A DNA stretch of 9,571 nucleotides from the NCBI GenBank assembly GCA_903890885.1, contig CAITCX010000467.1, forward strand, positions 1 through 9,571. Reading direction: 5' to 3'. The stretch is from an uncultured Dehalococcoidia bacterium (GTDB lineage Bacteria > Chloroflexota > Dehalococcoidia > Dehalococcoidales > UBA3254). Under the pieces are notes generated by a model, which was not told where the DNA came from, searched no databases, and was given only the letters and a program-made list of their open reading frames with translations. The translations under genes were made by a program, and so were the position numbers. Position 1 is the stretch's first letter, and the number at the start of each line of letters is the position of its first letter. Positions 1 to 7,467 of the stretch are shown one piece after another.

Positions 1-140
1 CTCTTCCTTTCCAACGATGGTCATAAGTCTATCTGGGATAAGTAACCATTTTTCTCTTCTGAATATCGTACATTCAAGCCTCTCAGGCGGTGTAGAGACG
101 TCTTATTTTTGTCTCTGTAAAATCTTGTCCGGACTGCTGG

Positions 141-149
141 TGTTATAAT
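141..149 (+). promoter_or_regulatory. Extended -10 promoter element of pcrA
   Basis: The bases read TGTTATAAT, a perfect extended -10 box (TGn plus TATAAT). No good -35 box stands at normal spacing; the nearest candidate, TTGTCC at 125-130, is only 13 bp away, so the TGn extension would have to compensate. A start about 7 bp downstream would fall at about 156, which is the A of the ATG codon of the helicase gene. Confidence 0.6.
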
Positions 150-155
150 ACTTTG

Positions 156-2339
156 ATGGATATTCTCGCTAAACTGAATCCCGCCCAAAAAGAAGCTGTT
201 GAAACGATCGAAGGCCCGGTATTGATTCTGGCCGGTCCCGGCTCTGGTAAGACACGCGTTATCACTCACAGGGTGGCTTACCTGATGAATGTTTGCGGTA
301 TCAGTCCTCATCACATCATGGCGGTCACCTTTACCAATAAGGCTGCCCGGGAGATGGAAGAGAGGTTGTCTGAACTGGCGCCGGGTTCGGTGCAAAGCCT
401 CACACTGGGAACTTTTCATGCCATTTGCGCCCGCATTTTGCGGCGGGACGGTAAGGCCTGTGGGATAGAACCCGGTTTTGTGATCTATGATGATGACGAT
501 CAGTTGGACCTGGTTAAACGCGCTTTGCAGGAACTGAACCTGGATCCCAAGAAATTCGTACCGCGGGCTATTCTCTCTGTCATCAGTTCCAATAAAAGCA
601 ATATGCTAACTTCCCAGGATTGTACACGATCTACTCGCAGTTATTTCGAAGAGGTAACAGGGCGCGTCTATGAGCGTTACCAGCAGTTATTGACAGCCAG
701 TCAGGCCCTGGATTTTGATGATCTGCTGATGCGCACGGTTCTGCTTTTCCGCGAACACCCTGAGATTCTGAAAAAGTATCAGGAACGTTATATACATTTG
801 ATGGTAGATGAATTTCAGGACACTAACCTGACCCAGTATGAACTGGTTAAACAGATGGCGGATAAATATAAGAACATCTGCGTTGTGGGTGACCCTGACC
901 AATCCATTTACTCCTGGCGTTCCGCCGATCTGCGCAACATCCTGAATTTTGAAAAGGACTATCCTTTAGCCAGGGTTATCTATCTGGAACAAAACTACCG
1001 CTCTACGCAGCGCATCCTGGATACCGCCGCCCATGTTATCAAGGCCAACCGGCAGCGCAAGCAGAAAGAACTATGGACCGAAAATGAAATAGGGGAATTG
1101 ACCAACATCATTGAGACCTACACCGAGCAAGAAGAGGCTCAATACGTGGTTAAAGAGATTGAAAGGCTGGTGGAAAGCGGGGAAGCCAATTATAGGGACT
1201 GTGCCGTCATGTACCGCACCAACGCCCAGTCTCGCGTAATTGAAGAGGCTTTCGTGCGTTACGGTTTGCCTTACAAACTGGTGGCGGGCACCCGTTTCTA
1301 TGAAAGGCGTGAAATAAAAGACGTTATCGCTTATCTGCGCCTTATCCAGAATCCCTGCGATAGTGTGAGTTTACTGCGCATTATCAATATACCCAACCGG
1401 GGAATCGGGCAGCAGACCTTGAACTTGCTTTCAAAGTGGGCGTCTGAACAGGGAATATCTCTCTTCGATGCTTTAAAGAAGTTGGCTGAACCTGATGGCG
1501 GAACAGGTCTTCTGCCTTTCAATTCCCGCACTGTAAAAACCCTGGGCGCGTTTGGCAGTCTTTTAAAGGACCTGGTCTTGCGCAGTCGGGAAACGAACCT
1601 GCTGGACCTGTTTGACCATTTAACTGTAGCTTCAGGTTATAAAGACTATATTTTAGCTGATGAAGACGGTGATGAACGCTGGGACAACGTCCAGGAACTA
1701 AGAACAGTGGCGGAAACTTACCGTGAGTTAGTGCCTCCGGAAGCCCTCACCACCTTTTTAGAGAGTGTGGCGCTGGTTTCCAGTGTAGATGATCTGGACG
1801 AATCAAATAATAAAGTGACGCTGATTACCCTGCACCAGGCCAAGGGATTGGAATTCAGCAACGTATTTATGGTGGGAGTGGAAGAAGGTCTGCTACCGCA
1901 TATCAGGTCTCTGGAAGATCCATTCCAGATGGAAGAGGAACGGCGGCTTTGCTACGTGGGTATTACCCGCGCCAGGCGCAGGATTTATCTTACGCACGCC
2001 TTTCGCCGCACGTTAATGGGCCACAGCACCGTGAACAAGGCCTCGCGCTTTTTACAGGACATACCTAAAAACCTGGTAGCTGGCGGCGAAATATGGCAGG
2101 CCGCTGAGAGCAAACTGGGGTCTGACTACCGGACTATGTCTGCCCAGGTTTCGGATATCAAGCCGAAACCCTCTACCGTGGCATTGAAAGCCGGTGACCG
2201 CGTGCGTCACGCTATTTTTGGTGAAGGCGTGGTGGTAAGCTGTACTCCCAAGGCTGATGATTCCGAGGTGGTGGCTGCCTTTGGAGGGGTAGGTGTGAAA
2301 AAATTATTGTTGAGCTTTGCCAAACTGGAAAAAGTGTAG
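156..2339 (+). CDS. pcrA: ATP-dependent DNA helicase PcrA (UvrD/Rep, superfamily 1)
   Basis: This is a 3'-to-5' DNA helicase that unwinds DNA in nucleotide excision and mismatch repair, removes recombinase filaments and supports rolling-circle replication. All SF1A motifs are visible (numbering from the TTG at 153): Walker A AGPGSGKT at 27-34, motif Ia TFTNKAAREM at 59-68, Walker B VDEFQDTN at 218-225, GDPDQSIYSWR at 246-256, QNYRST at 280-285, motif V with LHQAKGLEF near 560-568, and motif VI with YVGITRARR near 601-609. The last 50 or so residues form the expected Tudor-like C-terminal domain (GDRVRHAIFGEGVV). Length (727 residues) is normal. The frame could also start at the TTG at 153, but ATG at 156 matches the usual start and lies at the predicted transcription start. 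No Shine-Dalgarno sequence precedes either codon. The flavoprotein gene follows after 27 bp and may be co-transcribed. Confidence 0.97.
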   Translation: MDILAKLNPAQKEAVETIEGPVLILAGPGSGKTRVITHRVAYLMNVCGISPHHIMAVTFTNKAAREMEERLSELAPGSVQSLTLGTFHAICARILRRDGKACGIEPGFVIYDDDDQLDLVKRALQELNLDPKKFVPRAILSVISSNKSNMLTSQDCTRSTRSYFEEVTGRVYERYQQLLTASQALDFDDLLMRTVLLFREHPEILKKYQERYIHLMVDEFQDTNLTQYELVKQMADKYKNICVVGDPDQSIYSWRSADLRNILNFEKDYPLARVIYLEQNYRSTQRILDTAAHVIKANRQRKQKELWTENEIGELTNIIETYTEQEEAQYVVKEIERLVESGEANYRDCAVMYRTNAQSRVIEEAFVRYGLPYKLVAGTRFYERREIKDVIAYLRLIQNPCDSVSLLRIINIPNRGIGQQTLNLLSKWASEQGISLFDALKKLAEPDGGTGLLPFNSRTVKTLGAFGSLLKDLVLRSRETNLLDLFDHLTVASGYKDYILADEDGDERWDNVQELRTVAETYRELVPPEALTTFLESVALVSSVDDLDESNNKVTLITLHQAKGLEFSNVFMVGVEEGLLPHIRSLEDPFQMEEERRLCYVGITRARRRIYLTHAFRRTLMGHSTVNKASRFLQDIPKNLVAGGEIWQAAESKLGSDYRTMSAQVSDIKPKPSTVALKAGDRVRHAIFGEGVVVSCTPKADDSEVVAAFGGVGVKKLLLSFAKLEKV

Positions 2340-2350
2340 CGGTATACCGC
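2339..2350. repeat. 12-bp perfect palindrome at the end of pcrA
   Basis: GCGGTATACCGC is a perfect 12-bp palindrome that starts on the last base of the pcrA stop codon and ends just before the ribosome binding site of the next gene. With no loop and no T-tract it is not an intrinsic terminator. It could be a protein-binding site or chance; no function is assigned. Confidence 0.4.
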
Positions 2351-2366
2351 CCCGGAGGAAATAGAA

Positions 2367-2933
2367 GTGAAAGTAATCGCTATTTGTGGCAGTCCTCGTA
2401 AAAACGGCAATACGGAAATCCTGTGCCAGCACGCTTTAAAATCTGTTGCCGAAGAGGGGTTGGAGACAGAATTAATTCAACTCTCCGGACTGGATATTCG
2501 GTCCTGCCGGGCTTGCATGGCCTGTCTGACCACCGGGGTTTGTGCTATTAAAGATGATTTGCCGCCGGTGTTTACCAAAATGAAAGAGGCGGACGGCATT
2601 ATTCTGGCATCTCCGGTCTATTACGGTTCCTGTACTTCTCTGCTTAAAGCTCTTATGGAAAGAGCTGGCTGGTTATCGCGTTCAAATAAAGAACCTTTTA
2701 AAGGTAAGGCAGGCGGATCGCTGGTGGTGGCCAGGCGGGCCGGGCACAATTTTACTATTGCAGAAATCAATTTCTGGTTTCAAATTCTAGGCATGACTGT
2801 GCCGGGCTCATCTTACTGGAATATCGCCTTTGGACGCGAACCGGGTGAAGTGTTAAAAGACGAGGAAGGGCTCAGGACGGCCTGGAATTTCGGCAAGAAC
2901 TTGGCCGGGTTGCTTAAAAAATCCAGTTCCTGA
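2367..2933 (+). CDS. Iron-sulfur flavoprotein / NADPH-dependent FMN reductase family
   Basis: This is a 188-residue flavodoxin-fold protein that should bind FMN and carry one iron-sulfur cluster, acting as a cytoplasmic electron carrier. The N-terminus has the FMN phosphate-binding loop GSPRKNGNTE (residues 8-17), and SPVYYGS (82-88) is the second conserved flavin-site segment. Cysteines at 47, 50, 53 and 59 form C-x2-C-x2-C-x5-C, the compact cluster motif of the Isf family known from methanogens and anaerobic bacteria, where electrons are accepted from ferredoxin. This separates it from plain FMN reductases lacking the cysteines. The start is GTG, preceded by GGAGG at 2354-2358 with 8-nt spacing. 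The C-terminal half is short, so the usual dimer interface may be reduced. The physiological partner is not shown by its neighbours. Being next to pcrA may only reflect genome order. No convincing terminator follows. Confidence 0.88.
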   Translation: MKVIAICGSPRKNGNTEILCQHALKSVAEEGLETELIQLSGLDIRSCRACMACLTTGVCAIKDDLPPVFTKMKEADGIILASPVYYGSCTSLLKALMERAGWLSRSNKEPFKGKAGGSLVVARRAGHNFTIAEINFWFQILGMTVPGSSYWNIAFGREPGEVLKDEEGLRTAWNFGKNLAGLLKKSSS

Positions 2934-3030
2934 TTTCGGTTTTAAAAACTATCCTTCCTGGCAGTTATTGTCTTGAAAAGTGTTTTCCTGGTGCTAACCT
3001 TTGTCATTTTTGTACGTTTTATTTAATGAC

Positions 3031-3070
3031 CAACCGGTTGCGTGGATGAAACTACAACTTTATACGTATA
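3031..3070. repeat. Two 10-bp palindromes upstream of the small-protein gene
   Basis: CAACCGGTTG at 3031-3040 and TATACGTATA at 3061-3070 are both perfect 10-bp palindromes, spaced 30 bp centre to centre and lying about 45-85 bp upstream of the -10 box at 3115. They differ in sequence, so they would not be two copies of one operator. They are candidate binding sites for unidentified regulators, or chance. Confidence 0.3.
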
Positions 3071-3114
3071 TTAAATTACACTCTTTTATGTATGTTTATT
3101 CCGCGCCGGGGGTT

Positions 3115-3120
3115 TATAAT
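3115..3120 (+). promoter_or_regulatory. -10 box of the 40-residue protein gene
   Basis: A consensus TATAAT stands 28 bp upstream of the ATG at 3149. At 17-18 bp upstream only a poor -35 match (TATGTT/ATGTTT around 3091-3097) is seen, and the spacer holds a G-rich run. This suggests a weak or activator-dependent promoter. Transcription would begin near 3127, giving a short leader with a strong ribosome binding site. Confidence 0.5.
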
Positions 3121-3148
3121 GTAAGTATATAGGAAGGAGGGTAAGGCG

Positions 3149-3271
3149 ATGTGGGTTTTGAAAACGATAATCTGCTTGTTTGCCGGTCATGTCTGGATTG
3201 GTTCAATGTACAAATACTGCGTACGCTGTGGCAAGCTCGAGTTAGAGCATGCTCATGATGTAGTCCATTAG
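3149..3271 (+). CDS. Small protein of 40 residues with CxxC and HxH motifs, unknown function
   Basis: I do not recognise this protein. The reading frame starts at ATG 3149 and ends at TAG 3269-3271. It is preceded by a near-ideal Shine-Dalgarno sequence (AGGAGG at 3135-3140, 8-nt spacing), a TATAAT box at 3115, and followed 29 nt later by an intrinsic terminator, so it forms its own transcription unit. The N-terminal 20 residues are mostly hydrophobic (MWVLKTIICLFAGHVWIGSM), short for a membrane span. The rest carries CVRCGK (Cys24, Cys27, then Gly) and histidines at 34, 36 and 40, which could bind a metal such as zinc as a half zinc-ribbon, or redox-active thiols. Net charge of the tail is mixed. 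It could be a small membrane-associated metal-binding protein, a regulatory peptide, or an RNA gene with a chance frame; the ribosome binding site argues for translation. Confidence 0.6.
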   Translation: MWVLKTIICLFAGHVWIGSMYKYCVRCGKLELEHAHDVVH

Positions 3272-3300
3272 TTACAATCTAGTCTGCTTTTTACAATCAG

Positions 3301-3334
3301 GGAGAAGACCATAAGTTCTTCTCCTTTTTATTTT
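3301..3334 (+). terminator. Intrinsic terminator after the 40-residue protein gene
   Basis: GGAGAAGA at 3301-3308 pairs perfectly with TCTTCTCC at 3317-3324 (8-bp stem, 8-nt loop), followed directly by TTTTTATTTT. This is a typical Rho-independent terminator. It closes the small-protein transcript and separates it from the aminotransferase gene, which has its own promoter downstream. Confidence 0.88.
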
Positions 3335-3388
3335 ACTGGTGAAGGGTTTTGCCCGGCTGAAGTTCTGATGCCATCTCGCCTTGCATAA

Positions 3389-3397
3389 TGCTATAAT
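3389..3397 (+). promoter_or_regulatory. Extended -10 promoter of the aminotransferase gene
   Basis: TGCTATAAT is a perfect extended -10 element, 58 bp before the ATG at 3455. The best -35 at 17-bp spacing (TGCCAT, 3369-3374) is poor, as expected for an extended -10 promoter. A 9-bp dyad GCATAATGC (3383-3391) overlaps its upstream edge and could be a small operator. Transcription should start near 3404. Confidence 0.6.
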
Positions 3398-3454
3398 AGA
3401 ACAGGTTTTGCGTCTGGTATAACCAATGTGCAATAACAGGTGGAAATTTAAAAG

Positions 3455-4636
3455 ATGTCGATTTCAAAGTCAGTTAAGAATAATATGATAGCGGGCTCCT
3501 ACATCCGCAAGATGTTTGAAGAAGGCATTGCCCTGAAGAAAGTTCACGGCGATGCTAATGTCTTCGATCTTAGCATTGGTAATCCCATTGTGGAGCCGCC
3601 TGAGTCTTTCAACCGCGAACTGCACCAGTTGGTGAACCATCCTCAGCCCGGAATGCACCGGCACATGGAGGACCCGGGTTACGTCAGCACCCGCCTGGCT
3701 ATTGCGGCCCAGCTGAGTTCGAAAACCGGGGTTAAATTCCGCCAGGAAGACATCGTCATGGCCTTCGGGGCAGCGGGCGCTGTTAACGTGGCTTTCAAGA
3801 CCCTCTTGAATCCGGGTGAAGAGGTGATTTCTTTTACCCCCAATTATTTTGAATATGAGAATTACGCTGAAAATCATGGCGGCGTCGTCAAATACATACC
3901 TGCTGACAGAGACCTTAATCCTGACCTGGAAGCGCTGTCGGCAACCATTACTTCAAATACCAAAGCGGTTGTCATTAATTCCCCCAATAATCCTACCGGG
4001 CATGTGTATACCACGCGGACACTGCAAGGTGTGGCCGAGGTAGTGCTACGGCGCAGTGCCGAACTCAAACATCGAGTATACATAATAAGTGATGATGTGT
4101 ACTCCACTTTATACTTTGGGCAGGGTGCCTGCCCACGCATGGTGCAGTATTATCCGCATACCATAGTGGTCACCTCTTATTCCAAAGACCTCTCCTTGCC
4201 TGGTGAGCGTATCGGCTACCTGGCCGTACATCCGCAGTGTGAGGATGCCGCCGATGTGGTGAAAGGCCTGGTCTATGCCAACCAGGTGTTGGGTTTTATC
4301 AATCCTCCGGCCTCTATGCAGAACGCCGTACGTAATTTGCAAAATTCTTCAGTAGATATTGAGATTTACCGCCTAAAAAGGGACTTCTTATACCACAATC
4401 TTACTGAGATGGGATATTCCATCGTCAAGCCCCTCGGGGCATTTTATATGTTCCCCAGTTCACCCAACCCTGACGACGAAGTGTTCGTCCAGGAATTGAA
4501 GCAACTCTTAGTTCTGACCGTGCCCGGGCATGTATTTAAAGCTCCAGGCTACTTCAGAATGAGCTATTGTGTGGACGATCGAGTGATTGAGGGTTCACTT
4601 AAAGGCTTTAAAACGGCTATTGCCAAATATAAATAG
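3455..4636 (+). CDS. PLP-dependent aminotransferase, class I/II (aspartate aminotransferase fold)
   Basis: This cytoplasmic enzyme of 393 residues should transfer an amino group between an amino acid and a 2-oxo acid through pyridoxal phosphate. Visible landmarks are NSPNNPTG at 175-182, SDDVY at 212-216 (Asp213 to the PLP ring nitrogen, Tyr216 to its hydroxyl), the Schiff-base lysine Lys244 in SYSKDLSLPGERIGY, Arg252 for PLP phosphate, and Arg368 in FRMSY for the substrate carboxylate. All key residues are present and length is normal. The N-terminus (VKNNMIAGSYIRKMFEEG) resembles a clostridial group usually annotated only as pyridoxal phosphate-dependent aminotransferase. The start is ATG with a moderate AGGTGG site at 3438-3443, 11-nt spacing. 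It has its own promoter. Substrate cannot be read; a role in making 2-oxo acids for the nearby iorA is plausible but only inferred. Confidence 0.93.
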   Translation: MSISKSVKNNMIAGSYIRKMFEEGIALKKVHGDANVFDLSIGNPIVEPPESFNRELHQLVNHPQPGMHRHMEDPGYVSTRLAIAAQLSSKTGVKFRQEDIVMAFGAAGAVNVAFKTLLNPGEEVISFTPNYFEYENYAENHGGVVKYIPADRDLNPDLEALSATITSNTKAVVINSPNNPTGHVYTTRTLQGVAEVVLRRSAELKHRVYIISDDVYSTLYFGQGACPRMVQYYPHTIVVTSYSKDLSLPGERIGYLAVHPQCEDAADVVKGLVYANQVLGFINPPASMQNAVRNLQNSSVDIEIYRLKRDFLYHNLTEMGYSIVKPLGAFYMFPSSPNPDDEVFVQELKQLLVLTVPGHVFKAPGYFRMSYCVDDRVIEGSLKGFKTAIAKYK

Positions 4637-4785
4637 TTGGATAGTAATCGGGTTGAATTAGATCCTGCAAGATCGCGTTGATATCTTATTGGTTTATATG
4701 TTATTAAAGGAGAATTCTTGTCTTAATTGGTCAGTAATACTAGGATAATTATATAATTAAGACCTGCATACTTCCATTGGTAGCC
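4637..4785. other. Intergenic region between aminotransferase and SDR genes, upstream part
   Basis: No gene is supported here. The DNA is AT-rich. No clear terminator for the aminotransferase gene is seen. AAAGGAG at 4706-4712 looks like a ribosome binding site, but the frame after the TTG at 4719 ends after two codons, so it is not a gene. The notable structure is the inverted repeat at 4720-4763, listed separately; the promoter and leader of the next gene follow. Confidence 0.6.
4720..4763. repeat. 9-bp perfect inverted repeat upstream of the SDR promoter
   Basis: GTCTTAATT (4720-4728) and AATTAAGAC (4755-4763) are exact inverted copies separated by 26 bp. The downstream arm ends 22 bp before the -35 box at 4786. 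The distance and position suit a regulator binding two half-sites just upstream of the promoter, or a hairpin in readthrough RNA from the aminotransferase gene. No T-tract follows, so it is not a normal terminator. Confidence 0.45.
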
Positions 4786-4813
4786 TTGACAAGCCAATGT
4801 AAGGGAGTATAAT
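4786..4813 (+). promoter_or_regulatory. Near-consensus sigma-A promoter of the SDR/cupin cluster
   Basis: TTGACA (4786-4791) and TATAAT (4808-4813) are both perfect consensus boxes with a 16-bp spacer. The -35 box is covered by dyads: CTTG-A-CAAG (4785-4793), and the arms CATTGG (4775-4780) and CCAATG (4794-4799). Such a placement suits a repressor operator. Transcription should start near 4820, leaving a leader of about 138 nt before the ATG at 4958. Confidence 0.85.
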
Positions 4814-4819
4814 AAGCAT

Positions 4820-4957
4820 TATCTGTGTAGAAATTCATTCTTTATTCCTTGCCGAGAGGGGGTATTCGCGCTCAAAGAACGGTTCTGCTTTCATCTACAG
4901 GCCTAACATTTTATACTCTAAAATAAAATAGGAATAGTATTTTTTAAGGGAGGACAA
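4820..4957 (+). promoter_or_regulatory. Long 5' leader of the SDR/cupin transcript
   Basis: The predicted leader is about 138 nt. TGTAGA (4826-4831) can pair with TCTACA (4894-4899), enclosing a GC-richer segment with smaller local pairs (for example AGAA/TTCT around 4877-4887). Next to the ribosome binding site ATACT (4913-4917) can pair with AGTAT (4936-4940) before six Ts, which would be a very weak terminator. I do not recognise a known riboswitch or T-box motif. It ends in AAGGGAGG, 4 nt from the ATG. Confidence 0.3.
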
Positions 4958-5722
4958 ATGTACAAAAATTTTGATTTGACCGGAAAGTATGCACTTGTGG
5001 TGGGTGGCGTCGGAGGAATCGGAAAAGCCTTGACCATAGGTTTAGCTCAAGCAGGAGCAGATGTGGCTATCGCTGATCTAAATCTGGCGGCCTATCCTGA
5101 AGTGGAAAAAGAAATCAAAGCCATCGGTAAAAAATGCATGTCCATACAGGTGGACGTCACCAGTGCAAAATCAGCTGAAGATTGTGTAGCTGCCGTCTTA
5201 AAGAACTACCCTCGCATCGATATTCTCGTTAACGCTCATGGCATTGCCATTCGTAAGCCCGCCGAAACCTTCCCGATTGAAGAGTTTCGCAAAGTTCTGG
5301 ACATCAATACCACCGGAACTTTCGTAATGTGCCAGGCAGTTGGCAAAGTTATGATTAAGCAAAAATACGGCAAAATCATCAATCTTTCTTCTGTGCGCGG
5401 CGAATATGGTTTGCCGGCAGATTATGCCGCTTATTGCGCCAGCAAAGGTGCTGTCAATACCCTGACCAAAACTCTAGCTTGCGAATGGGCTAAAAACAAT
5501 GTTCTGGTCAATGCCATCGGTCCCACTATTGTTGAAACAGAACTAACCAAAACAGCTTTAGCGGATCCTGATTATGCCAAGAGAATGGCTTCTCGTATTC
5601 CGCTGGGCCGCTGGGCTAAAACTACAGACCTGGTTGGTCCCGTTTTGTTCTTTGCCTCAACTGCTTCAGATTTCGTAACCGGGCAAATCCTGTATATCGA
5701 TGGCGGCGTCACTACTTGGTAA
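4958..5722 (+). CDS. Short-chain dehydrogenase/reductase (classical SDR), first copy
   Basis: This 254-residue Rossmann-fold enzyme should interconvert a hydroxyl and a keto group with NAD(H) or NADP(H). The cofactor loop is GGVGGIGK (16-23), where the usual first Thr of TGxxxGxG is Gly. Asp40 at the end of the second strand (IAD) favours NAD(H). The NNAG motif is NAHG (92-95), Asn117 of the tetrad is kept in DINTTG, the catalytic Tyr159 and Lys163 are in YCASK with Ser144/145 before them, and IDGG (247-250) closes the fold. Closest families by pattern are gluconate 5-dehydrogenase-like and FabG-like SDRs, which are poor predictors of substrate. AAGGGAGG lies just before the ATG. It is the first gene after the strong promoter at 4786; the cupin follows after 74 bp. 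It shares LACEWA and other stretches with the second SDR at 7468, so the two are probably paralogues. Confidence 0.93.
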   Translation: MYKNFDLTGKYALVVGGVGGIGKALTIGLAQAGADVAIADLNLAAYPEVEKEIKAIGKKCMSIQVDVTSAKSAEDCVAAVLKNYPRIDILVNAHGIAIRKPAETFPIEEFRKVLDINTTGTFVMCQAVGKVMIKQKYGKIINLSSVRGEYGLPADYAAYCASKGAVNTLTKTLACEWAKNNVLVNAIGPTIVETELTKTALADPDYAKRMASRIPLGRWAKTTDLVGPVLFFASTASDFVTGQILYIDGGVTTW

Positions 5723-5796
5723 ACCTAAATCAAGAAAATTCGATATAAAAATAGTTAGGTGTAATTCAGTCATTAAATACTAAAAACGGAGGCCAC

Positions 5797-6135
5797 ATGA
5801 AAATAGTACATTTAGCGGATTGCAAGCCTTATGCGGCGGCCAAGCATTTTAATATGACCGCTATGCGGCTTCAGGCCAAAGATGAAACCGGTACTTCTAA
5901 ATTCTGGTGCGGTCTATCCTATTTTCTGCCTCAGGGTGGCGCAGAGTGGGCTTACGAAGACAATCCCTTTGAAAAAGTCTATGTCGTTCTAGAAGGTGAG
6001 CTCACTATTAAAACCAAGACCGAAGAGCGTGTTTTGGGCCCTATGGATTCCGTTTTTCTGGCGCCTTTCGAGGGTCGTGAAATAATCAATAAGACCAATA
6101 AACCTGTTACCATGCTTGTTATCGTAAACTACTAA
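5797..6135 (+). CDS. Small single-domain cupin protein lacking canonical metal ligands
   Basis: This 112-residue protein is a single beta-barrel cupin. The second half of motif 1 is clear (VYVVLEGEL, 61-69) and motif 2 is GPMDSVFLAP followed by FEGREIIN (81-98). The usual HxH of motif 1 is absent (the segment is GGAEWAYEDNPFEK), the motif-1 Glu position appears to be Lys60, and the motif-2 His is replaced by Arg/Glu near 94-95. It is therefore unlikely to bind iron or manganese the standard way and may be a ligand-binding, isomerase-like or accessory protein. The conserved FEGREIIN loop suggests the pocket still has a purpose. ACGGAGG (5786-5792) is the ribosome binding site. It lies between an SDR and a CoA-transferase gene and is followed by a strong terminator, so it ends the first segment of the cluster. 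Exact role unknown. Confidence 0.85.
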   Translation: MKIVHLADCKPYAAAKHFNMTAMRLQAKDETGTSKFWCGLSYFLPQGGAEWAYEDNPFEKVYVVLEGELTIKTKTEERVLGPMDSVFLAPFEGREIINKTNKPVTMLVIVNY

Positions 6136-6143
6136 ATTACACA

Positions 6144-6197
6144 CCTCCACAGTACAGGCCTATCTCACATATGCTTCTACTGTGGAGGCTTTTTTTT
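6144..6197 (+). terminator. Strong intrinsic terminator or attenuator between cupin and CoA-transferase
   Basis: CCTCCACAGTA (6144-6154) pairs perfectly with TACTGTGGAGG (6178-6188): an 11-bp stem with a 23-nt loop, followed by C and eight Ts (6190-6197). It begins 8 bp after the cupin stop codon. The T-run is directly followed by the G-rich ribosome binding site of the CoA-transferase gene. No convincing new promoter is seen between this element and that gene, so downstream expression would depend on readthrough or antitermination. Confidence 0.92.
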
Positions 6198-6211
6198 GGG
6201 GGGAAAACCAG

Positions 6212-7429
6212 ATGCCCGGATTACTGGAAGGTGTAAAAGTTGTTGCCTTTGATCAAGTGGTTGCTTTGCCGGCTACAACGGCTGTTATGGCTGATTGGGG
6301 CGCGGAAGTAATCAAGATAGAACCGGTTTGGGGTGACTGGCAGAGAAGCCTGGTCAGTTTTAACAGGACCCCGCTTGTCAAAAAAAATGACAAGGGTGAA
6401 ATAGAACTGCATTTTGAATTCTTAAACCGCAGTAAAAAGAGCGTGGCACTTAACCTTAAAAAGACCAACAGCAGAGATGTTCTGCTCAAGGTTTTGAAAG
6501 ATGCCGATGTTTTTATTACTAACTATTCTGTAGACGTCCTGGAACGATTTAAATTAACCTACAATGATCTCAAGGAAGAGTTCCCGTCTCTGATACATTG
6601 CCTATTGACCGGTTATGGCTCAAAAGGCCCAATGACCAAGGAACGCGGCTACGATTACGTGGCGGCCTGGTCTTACGGTGGACCGATGGGACTGGTTACT
6701 GCCGATCCCAGTTCACCTCCCGCCATACAAAGGCCCGGAATGATGGATATGGTGGCAGCTGCTCATATGTTGAGCGGGGTTTGTGCTGCCCTGTATTATA
6801 AACAGAGGACTGGTAAAGGCCAGGCCTTGGAGCTTTCTCTTTATCACACGGCTACCTGGACGCTGGGACTGGATACTCAGGTCGCTCTTTTCGGCTATCC
6901 GCCTAGGATCTGGGACCGCACACGCAATCCCAATCCTATGTATAATTCTTACAAATGCCAAGACAGGTGGATGATGATGGTCCATCCCAACCAGGATTAC
7001 TGGGTGCCCTTCTGCAAGGCCATCGGTAAAACTGAATGGATCAACGATCCCAAATATGCCACGATGGATGCGCGCGAGAAGCGGGCTGAAGAAATGATCA
7101 AGGAATTGGACGCCCTCTTCGTTACCAAGACCTGGAAAGAATGGGAAGTGCCTTTCAAAGCCAACGATTTGATTGTCAGCGGCAACCACCCCATTTCAGA
7201 AATTCTGGAAGACGAGCAGGCCAGGGTCAACGGTTTTTTCACAGAAATCGAGCATCCTGTCGTGGGAAAAGCCACATTATTGAATAGCCCCATGCAGTTT
7301 AGCGAAACACCTGCCAAGATTACCAGCGTTGCTCCTCAGGTGGGCGCTCATACCGAGGAAGTTTTGCTGGAGGCTGGTTACACCTGGGAAGATCTGGCCA
7401 AGTTGAAAGAACAGAAGATCATTCCTTAA
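6212..7429 (+). CDS. Family III CoA-transferase (CaiB/BaiF type)
   Basis: This 405-residue enzyme should move CoA between a thioester donor and a carboxylic acid; some relatives are 2-methylacyl-CoA racemases. The start LLEGVKVVAFDQVVALP and then MADWGAEVIKIEP (26-38) is the family's N-terminal signature. NLKKTNSRDVLLKVLKDADV (81-100) is the following Rossmann-like segment, and Asp179 in RPGMMDMVAAAHMLSG aligns with the catalytic Asp that forms the acyl anhydride. GKGQALELSLYHTA (201-214) is the usual helix after it. Length matches the family. I choose ATG 6212 because it fits the family start and has GGGGGGA (6198-6204) at good spacing; the in-frame GTG at 6182 lies within the terminator stem. 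Characterised relatives act on carnitine, oxalate, benzylsuccinate, phenyllactate or 2-hydroxyisocaproate; the substrate here cannot be told. The second SDR follows 38 bp later and is probably co-transcribed. Confidence 0.94.
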   Translation: MPGLLEGVKVVAFDQVVALPATTAVMADWGAEVIKIEPVWGDWQRSLVSFNRTPLVKKNDKGEIELHFEFLNRSKKSVALNLKKTNSRDVLLKVLKDADVFITNYSVDVLERFKLTYNDLKEEFPSLIHCLLTGYGSKGPMTKERGYDYVAAWSYGGPMGLVTADPSSPPAIQRPGMMDMVAAAHMLSGVCAALYYKQRTGKGQALELSLYHTATWTLGLDTQVALFGYPPRIWDRTRNPNPMYNSYKCQDRWMMMVHPNQDYWVPFCKAIGKTEWINDPKYATMDAREKRAEEMIKELDALFVTKTWKEWEVPFKANDLIVSGNHPISEILEDEQARVNGFFTEIEHPVVGKATLLNSPMQFSETPAKITSVAPQVGAHTEEVLLEAGYTWEDLAKLKEQKIIP

Positions 7430-7467
7430 AAAAAGTGTTGCGCTCTTTATAATAATGGAGATATACC